This document shows, in pieces, positions 8,590-19,351 of a stretch of 64,000 bases of DNA. The notes under the pieces are model-generated. The model was not told where the DNA came from. It ran no database searches and saw only the letters and a program-made list of their open reading frames with translations. Source of the DNA: Alphaproteobacteria bacterium (GTDB lineage Bacteria > Pseudomonadota > Alphaproteobacteria > Micropepsales > Micropepsaceae); the NCBI GenBank assembly GCA_017308475.1, contig JAFKEU010000005.1, forward strand, positions 496,001-560,000. The letters are read 5' to 3'. The stretch's first letter is position 1, and each line of letters starts with the position of its first letter. Made by a program: the position numbers and the translations under genes.

Positions 8590-9510
8590 ATGGCCGAAGA
8601 CACTCCAGAAGAACGCAATCTGCGCGTAATGGCGCGCTGGCGTCAGACGGGCCGCGTGCTGGTCGAGGCACTGCCCTACATTCTGAAATACGACCAGAAG
8701 ACGATCGTAGTGAAGTATGGCGGCAATGCCATGGGCGGCACCGGCGCGCACGATTTCGCCCAGGACATCGTGCTGATGAAGCAGACTGGAATTGATCCGG
8801 TCGTTGTGCATGGCGGCGGTCCCCAGATTGGGGCGATGCTCAAGAAGCTGGGCATAAATTCCACGTTCATTGACGGGCTGCGCGTTACCGACGAGGCAGC
8901 CGTGGAAGTGGTTGAGATGGTTCTAACTGGCTCGATCAACAAGCAGATAGTCACCGGCATCAACGCGGCGGGTGGCCGGGCAGTGGGCTTGTCGGGCAAG
9001 GACGGCAATCTGGTGATCGCCCGAAAGGCGGCGTTGACCCGGCTCGATCCCGAGACCGGTGAGCGCAAGGCCGTCGATCTGGGCTTTGTCGGTGAGCCCG
9101 AAGCGGTCAATCCCGAAGTGCTACACTCCATCATGAAGTCAGAGACGATTCCAGTGATCGCGCCCATTGGCGTGGGCCGCAAGGGCGAGACCTTCAATAT
9201 CAATGCCGACACGGTGGCGGGGGCGGTATCCTGCGCACTCAAGGCTGAGCGCCTGATACTTCTCACCGACGTCGAGGGTGTCCTGGACAACGAGAAGAAG
9301 CTGATTCCGCGCCTAACTGTGCGCGAGGCGCGCGCACTGATCGCCGACGGCACGATTTCCGGGGGGATGATTCCAAAAATCCAGACCGCAATCGACGCGG
9401 TGCAGGGCGGCGTCCACGCCGCAGTCATTCTGGACGGCCGTATTCCTCATGTGCTGCTGCTGGAACTGTTCACCGAACATGGCGCCGGCACGCTGATCAC
9501 GGCGGAATGA
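8590..9510 (+). CDS. argB: Acetylglutamate kinase
   Basis: ArgB phosphorylates N-acetyl-L-glutamate, the second step of arginine synthesis. Motifs in the 306 residues are [11 protein letters not shown] (phosphate/ATP binding), [10 protein letters not shown] (substrate binding), [11 protein letters not shown] and [11 protein letters not shown]. The first 40 residues form an N-terminal helical extension before KYGG. In known hexameric ArgB enzymes this extension goes with feedback inhibition by arginine, so regulation of that kind is likely here (inference). The ATG at 8590 is preferred to a TTG six bases earlier. It lies 75 bp after engB, a common alphaproteobacterial neighbour. Confidence 0.97.
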   Translation: MAEDTPEERNLRVMARWRQTGRVLVEALPYILKYDQKTIVVKYGGNAMGGTGAHDFAQDIVLMKQTGIDPVVVHGGGPQIGAMLKKLGINSTFIDGLRVTDEAAVEVVEMVLTGSINKQIVTGINAAGGRAVGLSGKDGNLVIARKAALTRLDPETGERKAVDLGFVGEPEAVNPEVLHSIMKSETIPVIAPIGVGRKGETFNINADTVAGAVSCALKAERLILLTDVEGVLDNEKKLIPRLTVREARALIADGTISGGMIPKIQTAIDAVQGGVHAAVILDGRIPHVLLLELFTEHGAGTLITAE

Positions 9511-10517
9511 GGCGGCTCTGCCGCGCAGCGCTGACAGCTGCGATCCTGGCCGCGGCCGGCGGCCCCGCGCATGCCTCTCTGATGCTGTGCAACCGCACCA
9601 GCTACGTCCTTTATGCCGCGACCGCCACACTGGATCCGCACGCTGCCGAGGTGCGCGGCTGGACCCGCATTGTGCCTGGCGACTGCGCGGTGGCGCGGCC
9701 GGAAGGACTCACGAAATCGACGTATCTCGTGCATGCCCGCTCCAGCATCGCCCACGCCGGCCCCGCTCGCGCCTGGGGCGGAAAGTGGCTCCTGTGCGTG
9801 CGGGAGGGTGATTTCACATTGAAGCAGCCGTCGTCCGGGGCGACATGCCTTGGCGATGGCAGTTTTCCCGTCGGCTTTGCCGCAATCGACAATAAGGGCC
9901 GCCCCAGCTGGAGCATGACGCTGGACGAGCCAGAACCGCTGGCCACGATGCAGGCCGCGCAGCTTGCTGGAGTAAAAAGGCTGCTCAAGGACAACGGCTA
10001 TAAGATAGGTTCAATCAATGGCGAGCCGGACACGGCGACAGGCGCGAGCTTGGCGGACTTCCGCAAGAAGTTTGCGCCGCAGGCCGACAATGCTCAACTC
10101 TTCGACATTCTAGAAGAAAGGGCGCGCCAGCATGTGACGCCCTCCGGGCTGACAGCTTGCAATGACGGCGCGGTGCCGCTGCTGGTGGCACTAGGACAGA
10201 TCGGGCATGGCAAAAGGAGTTCCCGCGGCTGGTGGACGGTTGTCCCCCGAGCTTGTGCCCGGCTGCAGACCGTCCCCCTGGCCAATGACGTGCTGTATGT
10301 GCTGGCCCAGACCAGGGATGGTGTAACCGTGATGGGTGGGTCAGAGACCTTCTGCATCACCACAGCGGTCTTCGAAATCCAGGGCGCCCGCGACCGGTGT
10401 GCCGCCCGCGGCTATGGCGAGGCCGGATTTTTGCGCGTCGATGCCCGTGGCTCTGTCGGAGCGGTCCTGCATCTTGGTGCCGCCATCAAGCCCCCGGGTC
10501 GTGCCGCCGCGCGCTAG
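9507..10517 (+). CDS. Exported DUF1036 protein with two DUF1036 modules
   Basis: The 336-residue protein has a signal peptide (about 1-23, ending HAS) and two copies of the DUF1036 module: [16 protein letters not shown] near the start and [17 protein letters not shown] near residue 212. Each is followed by a [17 protein letters not shown] strand and paired cysteines suggesting disulfides. Between them lies a segment like a peptidoglycan-binding helix bundle ([20 protein letters not shown]). DUF1036 proteins are small envelope proteins of alphaproteobacteria with no settled function. The start overlaps argB by four bases, so it is probably coexpressed. The end overlaps the opposing DUF2336 gene by four bases. 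Confidence 0.85.
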   Translation: MRRLCRAALTAAILAAAGGPAHASLMLCNRTSYVLYAATATLDPHAAEVRGWTRIVPGDCAVARPEGLTKSTYLVHARSSIAHAGPARAWGGKWLLCVREGDFTLKQPSSGATCLGDGSFPVGFAAIDNKGRPSWSMTLDEPEPLATMQAAQLAGVKRLLKDNGYKIGSINGEPDTATGASLADFRKKFAPQADNAQLFDILEERARQHVTPSGLTACNDGAVPLLVALGQIGHGKRSSRGWWTVVPRACARLQTVPLANDVLYVLAQTRDGVTVMGGSETFCITTAVFEIQGARDRCAARGYGEAGFLRVDARGSVGAVLHLGAAIKPPGRAAAR

Positions 10518-11779
10518 GTCAGCACATTGAAATAGCTTAAGTGCCAGCGCATCTCCTCGCGCGGCAATGGGAAGGCGATACCCGCGCGTGCTGGCAATAC
10601 GTCACGGGCGGGGAGTTTTAACAGGAAAGTCTGGATCTTGAATGCCACGCGCATCGACAGGTGAGCATGCCAAACCAGCGATACAACCGGCTTGGCCGTT
10701 CCCGAGGCCAGAATCTTACGCACCGTAGCCGGATCGACTTGCGCCAGCGCCGCCAGCGCCTGTACCACCAGTTCGCGGTGTCCCCTTTGTGCCGCCTGCT
10801 CCACGAACGAGTCATCGAGCCGACCTTCCGCCCTCGCGGCAGCCACGATATCGGCGGGCGCGCGGCGCTCGCCATCCGGCTCGGCAATGTCTTCGCCTTC
10901 AGCCAGGCGCGCGCGCAATTCCCGATTCAGTCGCATACGAGTCATCTCAGATAGATCATTACGGGCCGCCAGCCGTTCGATGATGCTCGATCCGACGAGC
11001 GCGGCGATCCGGCGGATGGCGCGGGCCGACAGATCTGCACGCAGGGCTAGTGGCATTTGCCATGCACCGATCTCTTCGGCCTGGTCGATAATTCTGTCCA
11101 TCGTTGCTTTGCGAATCTTGGCATCCGGATTGACGAGTAGAGCAGCCACTGCCGAGACGTCCAGCGTTTGCACCAGCCGGGCTGAGACATCGCCATGCAC
11201 ATTCCTGCGGCGGGCGATGGCGGCCAGCGCCTCGCTTACTTGGCCGCAGGCGATGATCTCGATCAGGTCGGCGCTGGACAATAGGGGGGAATATTCCAGG
11301 ATTGGCGATGCCACGATGGCATTTAGATCCCGTGCTAGGGTCATCACTATGTCGTGCGGGATGCAGTCCATGGCTTTGACGGCTTCGGCCAGGATTGCGC
11401 GCACCCGTACCGCCGCGTCGCGGGCCAGGCACTCCAGTGTCTCTATCGTCAAGGCATAGATGTGCGAGCTTTCACGCTCGGCCAGACCGGGCATCAGTCG
11501 GGCAATCTTGGCGGCCAGCTCGGCGCGCACGTCCTCGGACGTATCGTCGGCGAGATGGCGGTTGGTGACCGCGGTCGTCGCCGGGTTGGCGGCAACCGCA
11601 GCGCGTGTGGCGGCCGCGCCGTGGGTGGCCAGATAGTGCAGCACATCCGGCCCCGCGTCGGTACGTCCGGCCAGCTCGGCGCTGCCCTGGCGGGTCCGGC
11701 TGTCCAGCATATCCAGGGCATCGCGCGGATTGAGCCCAGATTTCGCATTGCGACCGGCGGGTGGCGTCGTTTGACCCAT
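10514..11779 (-). CDS. DUF2336 domain-containing protein
   Basis: The 421-residue protein is built of short helical, HEAT-like repeats (ATRAAVAANPATTAVTNRHLADD, then VRAELAAKIARLMPGL and similar). This is the DUF2336 family, found almost only in alphaproteobacteria and of unknown function. No signal peptide or membrane segment is seen, so it should be cytoplasmic. The aromatic end MRWHLSYFNVL is not repeat-like. It is transcribed alone, tail to tail with the DUF1036 gene (four-base overlap) and divergently from the nucleotidase gene across 133 bp. A protein-interaction scaffold is the natural guess, without direct evidence. Confidence 0.82.
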   Translation of the reverse strand: MGQTTPPAGRNAKSGLNPRDALDMLDSRTRQGSAELAGRTDAGPDVLHYLATHGAAATRAAVAANPATTAVTNRHLADDTSEDVRAELAAKIARLMPGLAERESSHIYALTIETLECLARDAAVRVRAILAEAVKAMDCIPHDIVMTLARDLNAIVASPILEYSPLLSSADLIEIIACGQVSEALAAIARRRNVHGDVSARLVQTLDVSAVAALLVNPDAKIRKATMDRIIDQAEEIGAWQMPLALRADLSARAIRRIAALVGSSIIERLAARNDLSEMTRMRLNRELRARLAEGEDIAEPDGERRAPADIVAAARAEGRLDDSFVEQAAQRGHRELVVQALAALAQVDPATVRKILASGTAKPVVSLVWHAHLSMRVAFKIQTFLLKLPARDVLPARAGIAFPLPREEMRWHLSYFNVLT

Positions 11780-11912
11780 TTCGGTTTCCTTTGGCTCTCT
11801 GGCCCGCTCTGCGTCATTGTCGTCCCGTCGCCTTTAACAGCCTATAAATAGACATGGTGGAGAGACGTTAACGGAGCTTGCCTCCTGGCTGCGGGAAGGC
11901 CATGTTCCGCCC
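11780..11912. promoter_or_regulatory. Divergent promoter region (DUF2336 / nucleotidase)
   Basis: These 133 bp separate two outward-facing genes and so must hold both promoters. An AT-rich island TATAAATAG lies at 11843-11851, the best candidate for a -10 element. I could not match a -35 with confidence. Confidence 0.4.
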
Positions 11913-12629
11913 ATGACAGGTTCGGCAGCAGAGCAGGAGAAAGCCGTCGCGGGCGCAGATTTCCGCCATGTGTCGGCCTGGATATTTGATCTGGACAACA
12001 CGCTCTACCGCGCTGACAACGGCGTCTTCGCCCAGATCGAGCGGCGCATGACCGACTATGTGATGCGGATCCTTGACCTGGAGCGTGAAGCGGCCTGGGT
12101 CCGGCAGAAGGATCTCTATCGCCGCTATGGCACCACCCTGAATGGATTGATGCAGGAACATGGATGCGATGCAGAGGATTACCTGAATTTCGTCCACGAC
12201 ATCGATTTGTCGAGCCTGATTCCGGACGGAGATCTGGCCGCGGCGCTGGCTGCACTGCCCGGGCGGCGCTTTGTCTTCACCAACGGCTGCCGTGTTCATG
12301 CGGCCCGGATCCTGGCGCGGCTCGAGATGGATCATCTGTTCGAGGAGGTCTGGGACATCCGCACGCTCAATTTCCGGCCCAAGCCTGAGGCGTCTGCCTA
12401 CGCCGATGTCGTGGCTGCATGCCGCGTCGACGCCCCGCGTGCCGCCATGTTCGATGACATTCCCCGTAACTTGGTGCCGGCCCGAGCGCTAGGCATGACC
12501 ACGGTGTGGCTGAGGACCGACTCGCCCTGGGTCGGCCATGGCCCGCAGATGGACATCGCTGAGGGTGACATCGACCACGAAACCGACAATCTCTCGCAAT
12601 TCTTGCATAACATCAGGACTCAATCATGA
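11913..12629 (+). CDS. Pyrimidine 5'-nucleotidase (HAD superfamily, Sdt1-like)
   Basis: The HAD motifs are complete in the 238 residues: motif I FDLDNTLY (nucleophile Asp), motif II FTNG, motif III Lys in RPKPEA, and motif [10 protein letters not shown]. The opening [17 protein letters not shown] and the small helical cap are typical of the SDT1/pyrimidine 5'-nucleotidase subfamily, which removes phosphate from UMP or CMP. Substrate choice cannot be read from sequence. It overlaps dapD by four bases, a neighbourhood seen in other alphaproteobacteria, so it heads the lysine-pathway operon. Confidence 0.88.
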   Translation: MTGSAAEQEKAVAGADFRHVSAWIFDLDNTLYRADNGVFAQIERRMTDYVMRILDLEREAAWVRQKDLYRRYGTTLNGLMQEHGCDAEDYLNFVHDIDLSSLIPDGDLAAALAALPGRRFVFTNGCRVHAARILARLEMDHLFEEVWDIRTLNFRPKPEASAYADVVAACRVDAPRAAMFDDIPRNLVPARALGMTTVWLRTDSPWVGHGPQMDIAEGDIDHETDNLSQFLHNIRTQS

Positions 12630-13450
12630 ACGATCTGGTTAACGCCATCGAAGCTGCCTGGGACGCGCGCGAAAGCCTTTCGCCGGCCAGCAGGGGCATC
12701 GCGCGCGAGGCGGTGGAAGCGGCATTGGAAGGACTGGACAATGGTTCGTTGCGTGTGGCTGAGAAGATCGATGGCGTCTGGAAAGTGCATGAATGGCTGA
12801 AGAAGGCGGTATTGCTGTCCTTCCGCCTGAACGACATGAAGCTGATCTCCGGCGCACCAGGCGAAGCGGTATGGTGGGACAAGGTCGATTCCAAATTCCT
12901 GGGCTGGGGCGAGGCGCGCTTCCGTGCCGCCGGCTTCCGCGCCGTGCCGGGCGCGGTAGTGCGCAAAAGTGCCTTCATCGCCAGAGGCGCGGTGTTGATG
13001 CCCAGCTTCGTCAACGTTGGCGCCCGGGTAGGTGAAGGCACCATGATCGACACCTGGGCCACGGTGGGATCCTGCGCGCAGGTCGGCGCGCACTGCCATA
13101 TATCGGGTGGCGCCGGGCTTGGTGGCGTGCTGGAGCCGCTGCAGGCTGCGCCCACCATCATTGAAGACAACTGCTTCATCGGCGCTCGCGCCGAGGTGGC
13201 CGAAGGCGTGATCGTGGGCGAGGGCAGCGTACTGTCGATGGGCGTTTATCTGTCGGGCTCCACCCGCATCATCGACCGCACCACTGGCGAGGTGTTCCTG
13301 GGCAAGGTGCCGCCCTATTCGGTGGTGGTATCGGGCTCCGCGCCAAGCGGCAATAATACCGGACCCAACCTCTACTGCGCCGTCATCGTCAAGCGGGTGG
13401 ACGAAAAGACCCGCGCCAAGACCTCGATCAATGAATTGCTGCGCGACTGA
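12626..13450 (+). CDS. dapD: 2,3,4,5-tetrahydropyridine-2,6-dicarboxylate N-succinyltransferase
   Basis: DapD transfers succinyl from succinyl-CoA to tetrahydrodipicolinate in the lysine/diaminopimelate pathway. The 274 residues have an N-terminal helical domain and then a left-handed beta-helix made of hexapeptide repeats ([51 protein letters not shown]). It is followed three bases later by dapE, so the succinylase branch of the pathway is used. Confidence 0.98.
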   Translation: MNDLVNAIEAAWDARESLSPASRGIAREAVEAALEGLDNGSLRVAEKIDGVWKVHEWLKKAVLLSFRLNDMKLISGAPGEAVWWDKVDSKFLGWGEARFRAAGFRAVPGAVVRKSAFIARGAVLMPSFVNVGARVGEGTMIDTWATVGSCAQVGAHCHISGGAGLGGVLEPLQAAPTIIEDNCFIGARAEVAEGVIVGEGSVLSMGVYLSGSTRIIDRTTGEVFLGKVPPYSVVVSGSAPSGNNTGPNLYCAVIVKRVDEKTRAKTSINELLRD

Positions 13451-13453
13451 TAC

Positions 13454-14590
13454 ATGGAAGCCCTTGACCTGGCCCGAGCCCTGATCCGCCGAGCGTCGGT
13501 AACCCCCGCCGATGCGGGCGCGCTGGACGTGCTGGAAGCGGTGCTGAAAGAGCTCGGGTTTACCCGCCATCGGCTCAGGTTCGGCGAGGTGGACAATCTC
13601 TACGCCCGGCTGGGCACAGAGAAGCCGCACTTCTGCTTTGCCGGCCACACCGACGTGGTACCTGCAGGCGAGGGCTGGACGCGCGATCCCTTCTCTGCCG
13701 AAGTGAAGGACGGCGTACTCTATGGCAGGGGCGCCGCCGATATGAAATCGGCCATCGCCGCCTTCGTCGCCGCTGTCACCCGCCTGCTGGCATCCGGACA
13801 GCCCAAGGGCTCGATCAGCTTCCTGATCACAGGCGATGAAGAAGGCATGGCAACCGATGGCACGGTCAAGGTGTTGGAATGGCTGAAGGCGCGGGGCGAG
13901 ACCATCGATCATTGCGTGGTGGGCGAGCCGACCAGCGTAGCGCGCGCCGGCGACACGCTGAAGATCGGCCGGCGCGGCTCGATCAATTTTCAGGTCACGG
14001 TCGCGGGCGTGCAGGGCCATGTCGGGTATCCGCAGAAGGCGAAGAACCCGATTCCGGTTCTGGCCGAGCTGGTAACCCAGCTGGCAAACCACAAGCTGGA
14101 CAAGGGCACCGACCATTTCGATCCTTCGACCTTGGCCTTTACCACCATCGATGTGGGCAATCCGGCTACCAATGTGATCCCCGCGGGCGCGCGCGCCGCC
14201 TTCAACATCCGCTTCAATGACCGGCATACGCCCGAAAGCCTCACCGGCTGGGTCAGGGACCGTGCCGACCAGATCGCGCGCCAGTCGGGGTGTGAAATTT
14301 CCATCTCTGCCAAGACCAGCGGCATCGCCTTCCTGACCCAGCCGGGCAAGTTCACGCAGCTGATCAGCGATACAGTCGCGGGCATCACAGGTCAGGCGCC
14401 GCTGTTCTCGACCAGCGGGGGCACTTCGGATGCGCGTTTCATCAAATCGGTCTGCCCGGTCGTGGAATTGGGGCTGGTCGGCGCCACAATGCATAAGAGC
14501 GACGAGTGCGTGCCGGTGACCGAGATCACAGCCCTGACCGACATTTACGCCGCGCTGCTGGCGGCTTATTTCGCGAAGCCACCGCTTTGA
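13454..14590 (+). CDS. dapE: Succinyl-diaminopimelate desuccinylase
   Basis: DapE is a dinuclear zinc peptidase (M20A) that cleaves N-succinyl-LL-diaminopimelate. The 378 residues show the zinc ligands and catalytic acid in order: [12 protein letters not shown] (His), [10 protein letters not shown] (Asp bridge), ITGDEEG (Glu pair) and [10 protein letters not shown] (His near the C-terminus). Length equals that of typical DapE. It lies three bases after dapD and is followed 17 bases later by murI, joining diaminopimelate and D-glutamate supply for peptidoglycan. Confidence 0.98.
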   Translation: MEALDLARALIRRASVTPADAGALDVLEAVLKELGFTRHRLRFGEVDNLYARLGTEKPHFCFAGHTDVVPAGEGWTRDPFSAEVKDGVLYGRGAADMKSAIAAFVAAVTRLLASGQPKGSISFLITGDEEGMATDGTVKVLEWLKARGETIDHCVVGEPTSVARAGDTLKIGRRGSINFQVTVAGVQGHVGYPQKAKNPIPVLAELVTQLANHKLDKGTDHFDPSTLAFTTIDVGNPATNVIPAGARAAFNIRFNDRHTPESLTGWVRDRADQIARQSGCEISISAKTSGIAFLTQPGKFTQLISDTVAGITGQAPLFSTSGGTSDARFIKSVCPVVELGLVGATMHKSDECVPVTEITALTDIYAALLAAYFAKPPL

Positions 14591-14607
14591 CCGGTTCTGC
14601 AGGTGGT

Positions 14608-15411
14608 ATGCGCCCCATCGGCATCTTTGATTCCGGCATGGGCGGGTTGACGGTAATGGCCGCCATCCGCCACTGCCTGCCGGGTGAGTCATTGGTCTAT
14701 CTCGGCGATACGGCGCGCTTGCCATACGGCACCAAGAGCGCCGATACAGTGACCCGCTATGCCGTGCAGGCGGCCGAGGCGCTCAGGCGATACGACATCA
14801 AGCTTCTGGTGGTAGCCTGCAACACCGCCAGCGCGGCGGCCTTGCCCAGGTTGCGAGAGATGTTGGCACCGTTGCCAGTCGTGGGGGTGATCGAGCCGGG
14901 GGCAGAGGCGGCGGTGACGGGGGTGCCGGATGGGCCAATCGGGGTGATCGCCACCGAGGGCACGGTCAAGGGCGGCGCCTATGTCAGGGCCATCCAGGCC
15001 CTGTCGCCGTCCATGCCGGTGGTGCAGGCGCCCGCACCCCTGTTCGTCGGCCTCGCCGAGGAAGGGTTGACGGACGGGCCGATCGCCGAGGCGGTGGCGC
15101 ATCACTATCTCGACCCGTTGCTGGCGACATTGCCCCGGCCGCGCGGGCTGGTGCTGGGCTGCACGCATTTTCCGGTGCTGAAGCAGACGATTGCCAGGGT
15201 TGCGGGGCCGGACGTCGCGCTGATCGACAGCGCCGAGGCCGCGGCAGCGGCGGTTGAAAGCGCGCTGAAGGAACATGGCCTGCTCAATCCCGGGCCAGCG
15301 GCGGCGCCGCAATTCCTGGCAACCGATGCGCCCGGCCGCTTCGCCCATCTGGGCGAGATATTCCTGGGTGAGCCGATCGATCCGGGCGCCGTAACCCTGG
15401 TCGATCTTTAA
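14608..15411 (+). CDS. murI: Glutamate racemase
   Basis: MurI makes D-glutamate for peptidoglycan. The 267 residues contain IGIFDSGMGGLTV, VVACNTASAAALP (first catalytic Cys) and LVLGCTHFPVLK (second catalytic Cys). The ATG at 14608 puts the FDSGxGG motif at the usual distance from the start; an open frame extends further upstream into dapE but is not needed. It follows dapE closely and is probably cotranscribed, so the four genes nucleotidase-dapD-dapE-murI form one unit. Confidence 0.97.
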   Translation: MRPIGIFDSGMGGLTVMAAIRHCLPGESLVYLGDTARLPYGTKSADTVTRYAVQAAEALRRYDIKLLVVACNTASAAALPRLREMLAPLPVVGVIEPGAEAAVTGVPDGPIGVIATEGTVKGGAYVRAIQALSPSMPVVQAPAPLFVGLAEEGLTDGPIAEAVAHHYLDPLLATLPRPRGLVLGCTHFPVLKQTIARVAGPDVALIDSAEAAAAAVESALKEHGLLNPGPAAAPQFLATDAPGRFAHLGEIFLGEPIDPGAVTLVDL

Positions 15412-15461
15412 ACCCTCATACTCCCCGGACTGTGCCAGGCGCGGCCGCAACTTCCGCAAGC

Positions 15462-16208
15462 TCAGCACGGGGGGTAGTCGACTTTCACCAGATAGAGCCC
15501 GTCGGGCGGTGAGACAGGGCCACAAGCGGCGCGGTCGCGCGCCTCCAGCGCCTTCTTCACGTCATGGGGCCGCCATTTGCCCTCGCCCACCAGCTTCAGC
15601 GTGCCGGAAAAGGACCGGATCTGGTGGTGCAGAAAGCTGCGGGCACTGGCTTCGATATGGATTTCGTCGGCGCGGCGAAAGACCTCCAGCCGGTCCAGCG
15701 TCTTGACCGGCGTTTGGGCCTGGCATTCGGCGGCGCGGAAGGTGGTGAAGTCGTGATTGCCGACCAGGTATTGCGCGGCCGCGCCCATGGCGGGAGCATC
15801 CAGCGGCACAGCGACATGCCAGACCTTGCCCCTTTCCAGCGCCGGCGGGCTGCGCCGGTTCAGGATACGGAACAGGTAGTGGCGCGCGCTGGCCGAGAAG
15901 CGGGCATGGAATTGCCCGTCCGCGACGGCGGCCTCCAGCACGCTGATGGGCGCGGGCCTGAGGTGATAGTTCAGCGCATCGCGCACCTTGTCGGGCGGAT
16001 AGTCCCTGTCCAAGTCGAAATGCGCCACCTGGCCCAGCGCATGGACGCCCGCATCGGTGCGGCCGGCGCCGACAACGGTCACGCGCGTGGCCGACAATTT
16101 CTCGATGGCGTCTTCCAGCGCGCCCTGGACGGAGGGGCCATTGTCCTGTCTTTGCCAGCCGACAAAGGGGCCGCCGTCATATTCGATGGTCAGGCGATAG
16201 CGCGGCAT
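15462..16208 (-). CDS. truA: tRNA pseudouridine(38-40) synthase TruA
   Basis: TruA converts uridines 38-40 of the tRNA anticodon arm to pseudouridine. The 248-residue protein has the start [18 protein letters not shown], the catalytic Asp in [19 protein letters not shown], and the [13 protein letters not shown] motif. Its start shares one base with the fmt stop, so fmt and truA are coupled. Confidence 0.98.
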   Translation of the reverse strand: MPRYRLTIEYDGGPFVGWQRQDNGPSVQGALEDAIEKLSATRVTVVGAGRTDAGVHALGQVAHFDLDRDYPPDKVRDALNYHLRPAPISVLEAAVADGQFHARFSASARHYLFRILNRRSPPALERGKVWHVAVPLDAPAMGAAAQYLVGNHDFTTFRAAECQAQTPVKTLDRLEVFRRADEIHIEASARSFLHHQIRSFSGTLKLVGEGKWRPHDVKKALEARDRAACGPVSPPDGLYLVKVDYPPC

Positions 16209-17125
16209 CAGGCAAACATCGTGCCGGGGGGCAGGGCGAAGCCCTTCGCCATCTCGCGCGCATCCATCACGCCCTTGCCGGGGCGCTGGACCTTCAAAAG
16301 TTTGAGCGCGCCTTCGCCGCAGCCGATCACCAGATCATCGGTGAGCACCTCACCCGGCGAGCCGCGATCGAGAACCGGCATGGCGTGCAGGATCTTCAGC
16401 CGCTCGCCCTTGGCCTCGGTCCAGGCGCCGGGCCAGGGGGAAAGGCCGCGGATATGGCAGTCGATCTGGCGCGCGCTTCTCGTCCAGTCGATACGCGCTT
16501 CTTCCTTGCCGATCTTTTTCGCATAGGTGACGCCGTCCTCGCCTTGCGGCACGGGGGTGACGCCGCCGCGCTCGAGCGCGCCCAGCGCCCGCACCATCAG
16601 GTCGGCGCCCAGGCGCGACAGTTCATCGGTCAACTCGCCCGCGGTCTTGCGGCCGATTGCCGTCCGCTCGGCCATCAGCACCGGGCCGGTATCCAGCCCT
16701 TCCTCCATCTGCATCACCATCACGCCGGTTTCGGCATCGCCGGCCATCACCGCGCGCTGGATGGGGGCGGCGCCGCGCCAGCGCGGCAGCAGCGAGGCAT
16801 GGAGGTTGAAGCAGCCCAGCCGGGGCGCATCCAGGATGGGCCTTGGCAGCAGCAGGCCATAGGCCACGACGATGGCCGCGTCGATATCGAGCGCGGCGAA
16901 GGCGGCCTGTTCTTCCGGGGATTTCAGGGAGAGCGGGGTGCGCACTTCAAGCCCCGCGCCGGCGGCGAACCTGGCGACCGGAGTGGGTTCCAGCGCCATG
17001 CCGCGCCCTTTGGGGCGGGGCGGCTGGGAATAGACGGCGGCGATGTCGTGCCCCTGGGCGATCAGCTCCGCCAGCGTGGGCACCGCGAAATCGGGCGTGC
17101 CCATATAGGCCAGCCGGAGGGTCAT
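16208..17125 (-). CDS. fmt: Methionyl-tRNA formyltransferase
   Basis: Fmt formylates initiator Met-tRNA using 10-formyltetrahydrofolate. Visible motifs in the 305 residues are [14 protein letters not shown] at the start and [19 protein letters not shown], which holds the catalytic Asn/His and the SLLP loop. [17 protein letters not shown] follows. A C-terminal OB-like domain covers about 205-305. It is cotranscribed with def upstream (one intervening base) and truA downstream, so formylation and deformylation of initiator Met are made together. Confidence 0.98.
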   Translation of the reverse strand: MTLRLAYMGTPDFAVPTLAELIAQGHDIAAVYSQPPRPKGRGMALEPTPVARFAAGAGLEVRTPLSLKSPEEQAAFAALDIDAAIVVAYGLLLPRPILDAPRLGCFNLHASLLPRWRGAAPIQRAVMAGDAETGVMVMQMEEGLDTGPVLMAERTAIGRKTAGELTDELSRLGADLMVRALGALERGGVTPVPQGEDGVTYAKKIGKEEARIDWTRSARQIDCHIRGLSPWPGAWTEAKGERLKILHAMPVLDRGSPGEVLTDDLVIGCGEGALKLLKVQRPGKGVMDAREMAKGFALPPGTMFA

Positions 17126-17126
17126 G

Positions 17127-17645
17127 TCAGCCAGCCGCCGCGAGCTTCTTGGCCTTGGTGAGTTTCTTGATCGCCATCGCGCGCTTCAGGCGCGAGAGGT
17201 GGTCGATGAACAGCACCCCGTTCAGGTGGTCCATCTCGTGCTGCAGGCAGGTGGCCAGAAGGCCATCGGCTTCGAGAACCTGCCTGGTGCCGGCCTGGTC
17301 CAGATATTCAGCCCTGATGCGGGCGGGCCGTTCCACATCGTCCCAGATTTCGGGCACCGACAGGCAGCCTTCCTCGAACACCGCCATTTCTTCCGACGCC
17401 CAGATGATGCTGGGGTTGATGAAGGCGCGGGGGTTGCGCTGCCCCTCCTTCTGGTCCAGGTCGATCACCAGCACGCGCTTGGGGACCCCGATCTGGATGG
17501 CGGCCAGCCCGATGCCGTCGGCGGCATACATGCTGTCGGCCAAGTCCGCGACCAGGGTGCGGATCTCGTCGGTCACCTGTTCCACGTCGGTGGAGACGGC
17601 TTGGAGGCGCGGATCGGGGGCGGTCAGGATCGGGCGCACGGTCAT
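17127..17645 (-). CDS. def: Peptide deformylase
   Basis: This metalloenzyme removes the formyl group from new polypeptides. All three class I motifs are present in the 172 residues: motif 1 [10 protein letters not shown], motif 2 [10 protein letters not shown] and motif 3 [12 protein letters not shown] (HExxH-type ligands). In motif 1 the usual Gln after LAA is displaced by Ile (LAAIQ); this is a common variant, so activity is expected. It is the first gene of the def-fmt-truA unit. Confidence 0.97.
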   Translation of the reverse strand: MTVRPILTAPDPRLQAVSTDVEQVTDEIRTLVADLADSMYAADGIGLAAIQIGVPKRVLVIDLDQKEGQRNPRAFINPSIIWASEEMAVFEEGCLSVPEIWDDVERPARIRAEYLDQAGTRQVLEADGLLATCLQHEMDHLNGVLFIDHLSRLKRAMAIKKLTKAKKLAAAG

Positions 17646-17746
17646 GGGCGTCAGATAAGGGCTATGCGGCGAGGGGTCAAGAATGGACCCGGCGGGGGCG
17701 GGAATCGGCTATCCTTGCGGCCAAATCCGATCCTGGGAGGGGCATC

Positions 17747-19285
17747 ATGGCCCAGATGCTTGCCATTGCCGCGGCGGGGTTCAGCCTGGTTGCGGCGGTT
17801 TTTGCGTTTCTGGCCTTCCTGCGCGCGGGCCGGGCGGGGGAACCGGCAGGCTTGGCCGATACCATCCGCACCGAGGCGGACCGCACCCGCGCGGCCGCGG
17901 ACGAGCAGGCGCGCGGTACCCGGCAGGAACTGGCCGACGCCATAAGGGGCCTGCAGGACAGCGTGGCCCAGCGCCTGGACGGCGGCATCGAGAAATTGCA
18001 GCAGCCCGTTGCCGCCATCGGCAAGAAGCTGGACGAGGATATGGCGCGCATGGCGGAGGAAGCGGTGCGCGGCCGCGACACGCTGCGCCAGACCATCGAG
18101 GGCAAGCTGGATGCCGCCGGCCAGCAGGGCGCCGAGGCGGCGCGGGCGCTGCGCGAGGAGTTGACCGGCAATTTCGACAAAAGCAGCAGGCTGCTTTCCG
18201 AAACCATGAAAGCCTTTGGCGACAACCAGCATCAAAGACTGGGGGACATGAAGCTGCAACTGGCCGACATGTCCGAGAAACAGGCACTGGCGGGCGAGGC
18301 ATTGCGCGGCACGGTCGAGGGGCGGCTGGACAAGCTGCGCGAAGACAACAGCGCCAAGCTGGACGAAATGCGCCAGACGGTGGACGAGAAGCTGCAATCC
18401 ACCCTGGAGCGGCGGCTGACGGAATCCTTCCAGGTGGTGCAGAACCAGCTCGACAATGTGCACAAGGGACTGGGCGAAATGCAGACGCTTGCTACCGGCG
18501 TGGGCGACCTGAAGCGCGTGCTGACCAACGTCAAGACCCGCGGCACCTGGGGCGAAGTGCAACTGGGCATGCTGCTGGAGCAATTCCTGTTGCCGGACCA
18601 GTATCTGAAAAACGCCCAGGTCAAGGAAGGCAGTCTGGAGCGGGTGGAATTCGCCGTGCGCTTTCCGGGACAGGCCGACGAGAAGGAAGTCCTGCTGCCT
18701 ATCGATGCCAAGTTTCCGCAGGAAGATTATGAGCGGCTGGTTCATGCCGCCGAGCGCGCCGATGCGGCGGCGGTGGAAGAGGCCGCGGCCGCGCTGGAAG
18801 CGCGGGTGAAAAGCTTCGCCAAGACGGTATCGGTCAAATATATCAATCCGCCGCTCACCACGGACTTCGCCGTGCTGTTCCTGCCCACCGAGAGCCTGTT
18901 TGCGGAAGTGCTGCGCCGGCCGGGCCTGTTCGAACAGCTGCAGCGCGACTGCCGGGTGACGCTGGCCGGCCCGACCACCCTGTCGGCCATGTTGAGCGCG
19001 TTCCAGCTGGGCTTCCGATCTCTGGCCATCCAGAAACGCTCCAGCGAGGTGTGGCAGATACTGGGCGCGGTGAAGACGGAATTCGAGCAGCATGGCAAGG
19101 TCGTCGACACGCTGAAGAAGCAGCTGGGTGCCGCCACCAACACCATCGACCGGCTGGGGACGCGCACCCGCGCCATGACCCGCTCGTTGCGCAATGTGGA
19201 GACCCTTCCGGGGGCACAGGCCGAGGCGCTGCTGCAGCTTCCGGCCGAGGCCGAGCCCGACGACGCCGAGGAGGCGGCGGAATAA
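17747..19285 (+). CDS. rmuC: DNA recombination protein RmuC family
   Basis: RmuC proteins (DUF195) limit inversions and rearrangements, probably as nucleases acting on DNA ends; the mechanism is not settled. The 512-residue product has one N-terminal membrane helix (about 4-24) and a long coiled coil (about 35-240, many Lys/Glu/Gln heptads). The RmuC core (about 245-460) shows NVKTRGTWGEVQLGMLLEQ, LPIDAKFPQEDYERL and FLPTESLFAEVL. An acidic Ala/Glu tail closes the chain. The gene stands alone, divergent from def across 101 bp. Confidence 0.95.
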   Translation: MAQMLAIAAAGFSLVAAVFAFLAFLRAGRAGEPAGLADTIRTEADRTRAAADEQARGTRQELADAIRGLQDSVAQRLDGGIEKLQQPVAAIGKKLDEDMARMAEEAVRGRDTLRQTIEGKLDAAGQQGAEAARALREELTGNFDKSSRLLSETMKAFGDNQHQRLGDMKLQLADMSEKQALAGEALRGTVEGRLDKLREDNSAKLDEMRQTVDEKLQSTLERRLTESFQVVQNQLDNVHKGLGEMQTLATGVGDLKRVLTNVKTRGTWGEVQLGMLLEQFLLPDQYLKNAQVKEGSLERVEFAVRFPGQADEKEVLLPIDAKFPQEDYERLVHAAERADAAAVEEAAAALEARVKSFAKTVSVKYINPPLTTDFAVLFLPTESLFAEVLRRPGLFEQLQRDCRVTLAGPTTLSAMLSAFQLGFRSLAIQKRSSEVWQILGAVKTEFEQHGKVVDTLKKQLGAATNTIDRLGTRTRAMTRSLRNVETLPGAQAEALLQLPAEAEPDDAEEAAE

Positions 19286-19351
19286 GATCACCTTTTGCCC
19301 CGGCTTCCCGGTGAAGTTTACATTCCGGCTGCGCTGCGCGCGGACGGGGAC

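Noticed and set aside
12620..14725. A 701-codon open frame on the minus strand across dapD, dapE and the start of murI
   Set aside because: It is the mirror of well-identified plus-strand genes. Long antisense frames are expected at this GC content, and the translation has low-complexity Arg/Gly/His composition with no family motif.
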